From Bacteroidales bacterium (lineage in GTDB: Bacteria; Bacteroidota; Bacteroidia; Bacteroidales; M50B96): a stretch of 64,000 bases of DNA. Within the stretch, counting starts at the first letter, position 1; each line of letters opens with the position of its first letter. Positions 61,801 through 64,000 of this stretch are shown here, piece after piece. Both the position numbers and the translations under genes were made by a program. The stretch spans positions 1-64,000 of the forward strand of contig JAIOYV010000005.1 of NCBI GenBank assembly GCA_021740905.1. The letters are read 5' to 3'. The notes beneath the pieces are model-generated. The model saw only the letters and a program-made list of their open reading frames with translations. It searched no databases and was not told the origin of the DNA.

Positions 61801-64000
61801 ACTTAGGAGGGGACAAATTACTATTGTTTGGAGGATTTGCAGGTGGCTCACAAGGAGGTCATAAAAATGATACTTGGATTTTTGATTTAAGCGAGAATAG
61901 TTGGACAGAGATTTATCCAACATTGGTTCCATCGTCAAGAGCGGGACACGATATGGCACTGTTAAATAGAGATGGATCAGCGGATGTACTTATGTTTGGT
62001 GGTGCAATTTCTGGATGGGATGAGGTTGGCGATACCTGGATGTTTGTGGGAAATGATATAGATATAATGTTACTAGCCAACTTCTCCACTTCTGACACAT
62101 TATTCACCATCGGTGATACTATCAATTTTTCCGATCTCTCAACAGGCAGCCCAACAAGCTGGCTTTGGGATTTTGGGGACGGAAGTACAGACACAACTCA
62201 AAACCCGGAACACATCTACCAAGCAGCCGGGACTTATTCTGTTTCATTGGTTGTGTCTGATGGTACGAGTAGTGACACATTGGAGATGGTCGATTATGTT
62301 TTTGTTGAAGATATTATTTACTCATTGCCTTTCTTTGAAAACTTTGAAGGGCAACCCACAAACTCTGGCTGGACAACCAGCCAGGCAACTGGCTCAGATG
62401 GATGGGTTATGGCAGTTGAATATTATGGTGCCTATTGGTATCCAATACCGAGTTCAAATACTTCAATTGCAGCAACATCAAATGATGATCTTTGTTGTTG
62501 TGATGCTAGCACAGATTTCCTAATTAGCCCTAAGTTGAATCTATCGGGTTATGGAAGTGTGGATTTATCTTTTGATTCTTTCTTTACAGGTGATTATGGA
62601 TCAGAATGTTTTGTATATGTAAGTACTGATGGTACTTTAAACAACCTTCAATTAATTCAATCTATATCAATTCCTGTTAATCTTTCATGGAATAATATAA
62701 CCATAAACCTGGATTCATATATTGATAGTATCATTCAATTAGTCTTTCACCACGACGATAATAGCATATCATGTGCCTCTGGATTTTCTATTGATAATAT
62801 AAATATTACAGGGAGTATAGTTTCTCCTTCCTTATTGGTCTTGGCTAGCATTTCCGAAGTATCTTGTTTTGTAGGTTCAGATGGTTCAGCAGATTTTACT
62901 ATTTCTGGAGGAACTTCTCCATACTCATTCATCTGGTCCAATGGAGAGACCACCGAAGATATTTCAGGTTTGGTAGCCGGAACATATTCGGTTACCGTGA
63001 ATGATGCCGGGACATTGGTTGTTGATACCAGTTTTACAATTTCAGAGCCAAGCGAAATTTTTGTTTCAGGGATTGTAGCTGATGTAAGTGTTTATGGTGG
63101 CAGCGATGGCAGTATTGATATTTCGGTATCTGGCGGAACACCTCCCTATTCCTTTTCCTGGTCGAACAATGCCACAACCGAAGACCTATTTGGCATTGCA
63201 GCAGGCGTTTATGATGTTGAAATTCTGGATGCCAACAGCTGCATGCTCACTGCAATTTATACATTAACCGAACCTATCGACACACTTCAAACAAATGGGA
63301 TTATTGCAAATGCAACCTGCAATTCCTTTTGCAACGGCTCCATCGACCTTACCATTTCAGGTGGCTTAACTCCTTACAATGTGCTTTGGTCGAATGGCGA
63401 AACCACCGAAGACCTGACCGATTTATGTGCAGGTAACTACGATGTAATTGTTACTGACGCAAGCCCAATCGTGGTCGATTCATTTAATTGGAATTTCGTT
63501 ATGCAACCTTACAGTCATGTTATTACTATCAATCAGAATGTTGTAACAGTCAATGGGATTCCTATTGCAAATGGAGATTATATAGGTGTCTTTTATTTGG
63601 ATGGTTCAAATTTGGTATGTGCTGGGTATGTTGAATGCCTAAATTCAATATTTGCAATAGTAGCATTTGGGGATGATAATTTAACACCACAAAAGGATGG
63701 ATTCTATGAAAATGATTCAATTTATTGGAAAGTATGGAAATCAAATCCGGGGGTTGAAATTGATATGGAACCCGGCTATTTTCCTCAGAACACTTTTCAA
63801 GGAATATTTATTAATGGTGGGCTTAGTGTGCTTGATACATTAACTGGAACTTTCAATCAAATCCTAGGTGTTTCAGATACAATTAGTTTCATTATCACAG
63901 AACCTGATGTAATTAGTTTGTCTGAAACAATTGACAATACAAGTACTTTTGGAAATAATGACGGGAGCATTGATATTTCTGTGACCGGTGGCACACCACC
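58833..64000 (+). CDS. Giant multi-domain secreted adhesin, 3' end outside window
   Basis: From ATG 58833 the frame is open to the window edge, at least 1722 residues. Signal peptide to ELQAQ. Domains in order: two PKD (WNFGDG, WSFGDG; to about 190), a cohesin-like domain (about 200-325: SGAPGDNGIVMGLNLEN..., VSVNG), PKD 3 and 4 (to about 490), a LamG/ConA-like domain (about 505-690: YYPLNGNANDSSGNGFHG), PKD 5 (to about 775), a Kelch-type propeller (about 785-1075), PKD 6 (to about 1160), a MAM/choice-of-anchor-type domain (about 1165-1325) and three SprB repeats (about 1335-1545), then a ~130-residue domain (VVTVNGIPIANGDYIGVFYLDGS) and another SprB start. Such proteins are exported by the T9SS and act in adhesion or gliding. 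The C-terminal signal is not in the window. Confidence 0.92.
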   Translation, partial: MRKFLMLLIVTLTFNGLKSELQAQYVQANFTASDTSVFVGDTIYLTDLSTGYPVWWEWNFGDGSYSWDQNPIHVYQTSGVFSVSLFIMDVMAEFDDYLIKTNYIEVTEQTTNPLNANFSTSNTTINLGDTIQFTDLSTGDPISWLWSFGDGTIDTIQNAWHVFQIAGSYSIMLIVENNVQELDTQTMSITIVVPGTSMISPYDISGAPGDNGIVMGLNLENTESVSMIQFRVVNNSHPDILFHQGNSDFFTSRVSGYFGGASASNGLYTIHFSPSLPLGNGSIFNCSINIASTTLPGNYPLYLTDLLLVHGTGDTIPIQSGFGLVSVNGSQVLNAEFFSMNMTGNAPFAIQFNDLSTGNPVSWLWDFGDGTVDTVQNPLHIYQSGGLYSVSLQVSNGIETDTRVFEDYINILGPVTTQYYASDTVINLGDTIYFFDQSIGNPTSWYWEFGDGTSSSDQNPIHVYQDDGVYNVSLIVSNGAFSDTLFLINYIAVIFTVDANYLAYYPLNGNANDSSGNGFHGVLSGQTPTSDRFGNLNSALSFNGNSIQTTFNWSTEITDSSSFHIVVWFKPAAIQDMYVFGETSYQNATYLGMNIAGYHIRLKGGTGFGGIAYPFDGNWHMASIGTDGSNIVLSVDTWISSGTDWGPSLGSNLLIGDHGDHYFSAFNGAIDELMIFDKLLTSNELLNLFDASNPSFLADFKADYNFGFSPLSIQFTDLTSAYPDNWLWDFGDGTYSTQQNPIHTYLVNGSFDVSLIASNSNFTDTVVKTDFIVVDDYTEGDLWIHMNSYSSPPAQYYHSLSNISDSTILFFGSGETWLYDIQNKWQQLFPTNQPANRNLHAMAYIDEGKVLLYGGSVGNTETWLFVLDSLNWFEKSPLTSPPAKVAHSMAHAGNDKVLMFGGESPFNNETWIYDLSENNWQQKTNSILSPTSRGTNGISYIGEEKVIIFGGWTGNVYASDKMWLFDLSNDNWTQLSNGGPSVRDRMAMEYLGGDKLLLFGGFAGGSQGGHKNDTWIFDLSENSWTEIYPTLVPSSRAGHDMALLNRDGSADVLMFGGAISGWDEVGDTWMFVGNDIDIMLLANFSTSDTLFTIGDTINFSDLSTGSPTSWLWDFGDGSTDTTQNPEHIYQAAGTYSVSLVVSDGTSSDTLEMVDYVFVEDIIYSLPFFENFEGQPTNSGWTTSQATGSDGWVMAVEYYGAYWYPIPSSNTSIAATSNDDLCCCDASTDFLISPKLNLSGYGSVDLSFDSFFTGDYGSECFVYVSTDGTLNNLQLIQSISIPVNLSWNNITINLDSYIDSIIQLVFHHDDNSISCASGFSIDNINITGSIVSPSLLVLASISEVSCFVGSDGSADFTISGGTSPYSFIWSNGETTEDISGLVAGTYSVTVNDAGTLVVDTSFTISEPSEIFVSGIVADVSVYGGSDGSIDISVSGGTPPYSFSWSNNATTEDLFGIAAGVYDVEILDANSCMLTAIYTLTEPIDTLQTNGIIANATCNSFCNGSIDLTISGGLTPYNVLWSNGETTEDLTDLCAGNYDVIVTDASPIVVDSFNWNFVMQPYSHVITINQNVVTVNGIPIANGDYIGVFYLDGSNLVCAGYVECLNSIFAIVAFGDDNLTPQKDGFYENDSIYWKVWKSNPGVEIDMEPGYFPQNTFQGIFINGGLSVLDTLTGTFNQILGVSDTISFIITEPDVISLSETIDNTSTFGNNDGSIDISVTGGTP

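Overview
The window is a stretch of a Bacteroidota chromosome of low to moderate GC, most likely from a gliding, type IX secretion (T9SS) lineage of the Bacteroidales/Marinilabiliales kind. The grounds are T9SS type A and type B C-terminal signals, SprB and PKD repeat adhesins, an OlsF-like fused aminolipid synthase, a FISUMP protein, promoters of the TTTG/TAnnTTTG type, almost no Shine-Dalgarno sequences, and an M16/LolA/FtsK/LepB gene complement typical of the phylum. No rRNA, tRNA, CRISPR array, prophage or insertion sequence was seen. The species cannot be named from the sequence alone.

Layout. 1-2.5 kb: a truncated secreted beta-propeller protein and a small secreted protein, both minus strand. 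3-6.8 kb: membrane and lipid genes (prohibitin-like, lipid kinase, OlsF-like acyltransferase). 7.1-10.9 kb: a small ORF, a repeat array, and a Wza/Wzc-type polysaccharide export pair whose tyrosine-kinase domain looks degenerate. 11.2-17.4 kb: a FISUMP protein, a PIN-like/DUF218 pair, a putative outer-membrane protein, a zinc-ribbon protein, a lipoprotein and a short rubredoxin gene. 17.6-20.9 kb: thrS-infC-rpmI-rplT, with infC apparently starting at AUA behind a full AGGAGG and two near-identical RNA structures just upstream of rpmI and rplT. 21.1-24.2 kb: dapB, lepB and a lepB paralogue lacking the Ser/Lys dyad. 24.6-33.9 kb: an amidohydrolase and two tandem secreted giants sharing an N-terminal domain but carrying different T9SS signals. 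34.1-41.5 kb: TPR and other lipoproteins, a sulfotransferase-like protein, an ECF sigma factor, a PagL-like deacylase and an M16-like protein. 41.6-50.1 kb, all minus strand: GNAT membrane protein, mgsA, lolA, ftsK, DUF4412-like, DUF5714-like and ftcD. 50.6-64 kb: a LysE exporter, a CHAT-protease/TPR protein convergent with an ECF sigma/TPR anti-sigma pair, a membrane TPR-HTH regulator flanked by two related signal-peptide micro-ORFs, and a giant multi-domain adhesin that runs off the window.

Genes working together: prohibitin-like, lipid kinase and OlsF genes lie in one direction and share a membrane theme. wza and wzc overlap by 4 bp. ftsK and lolA form an operon, as do the sigma and anti-sigma genes (11 bp overlap) and the PIN-like and DUF218 genes (3 bp gap). 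The infC-rpmI-rplT block carries what look like translational control sites for IF3 (start codon) and for L20 or L35 (twin RNA elements).

The most unusual sequence-level feature is a recurrent intergenic architecture: tandem arrays of short degenerate words (7, 8/16, 11 or 25 bp periods), usually followed by the same word in reverse complement, so each locus is a long imperfect head-to-head inverted repeat. About ten loci use different words. They lie between tandem, convergent and divergent genes alike, and one array encodes the last codons and stop of a gene. I do not recognise this as a described element family.
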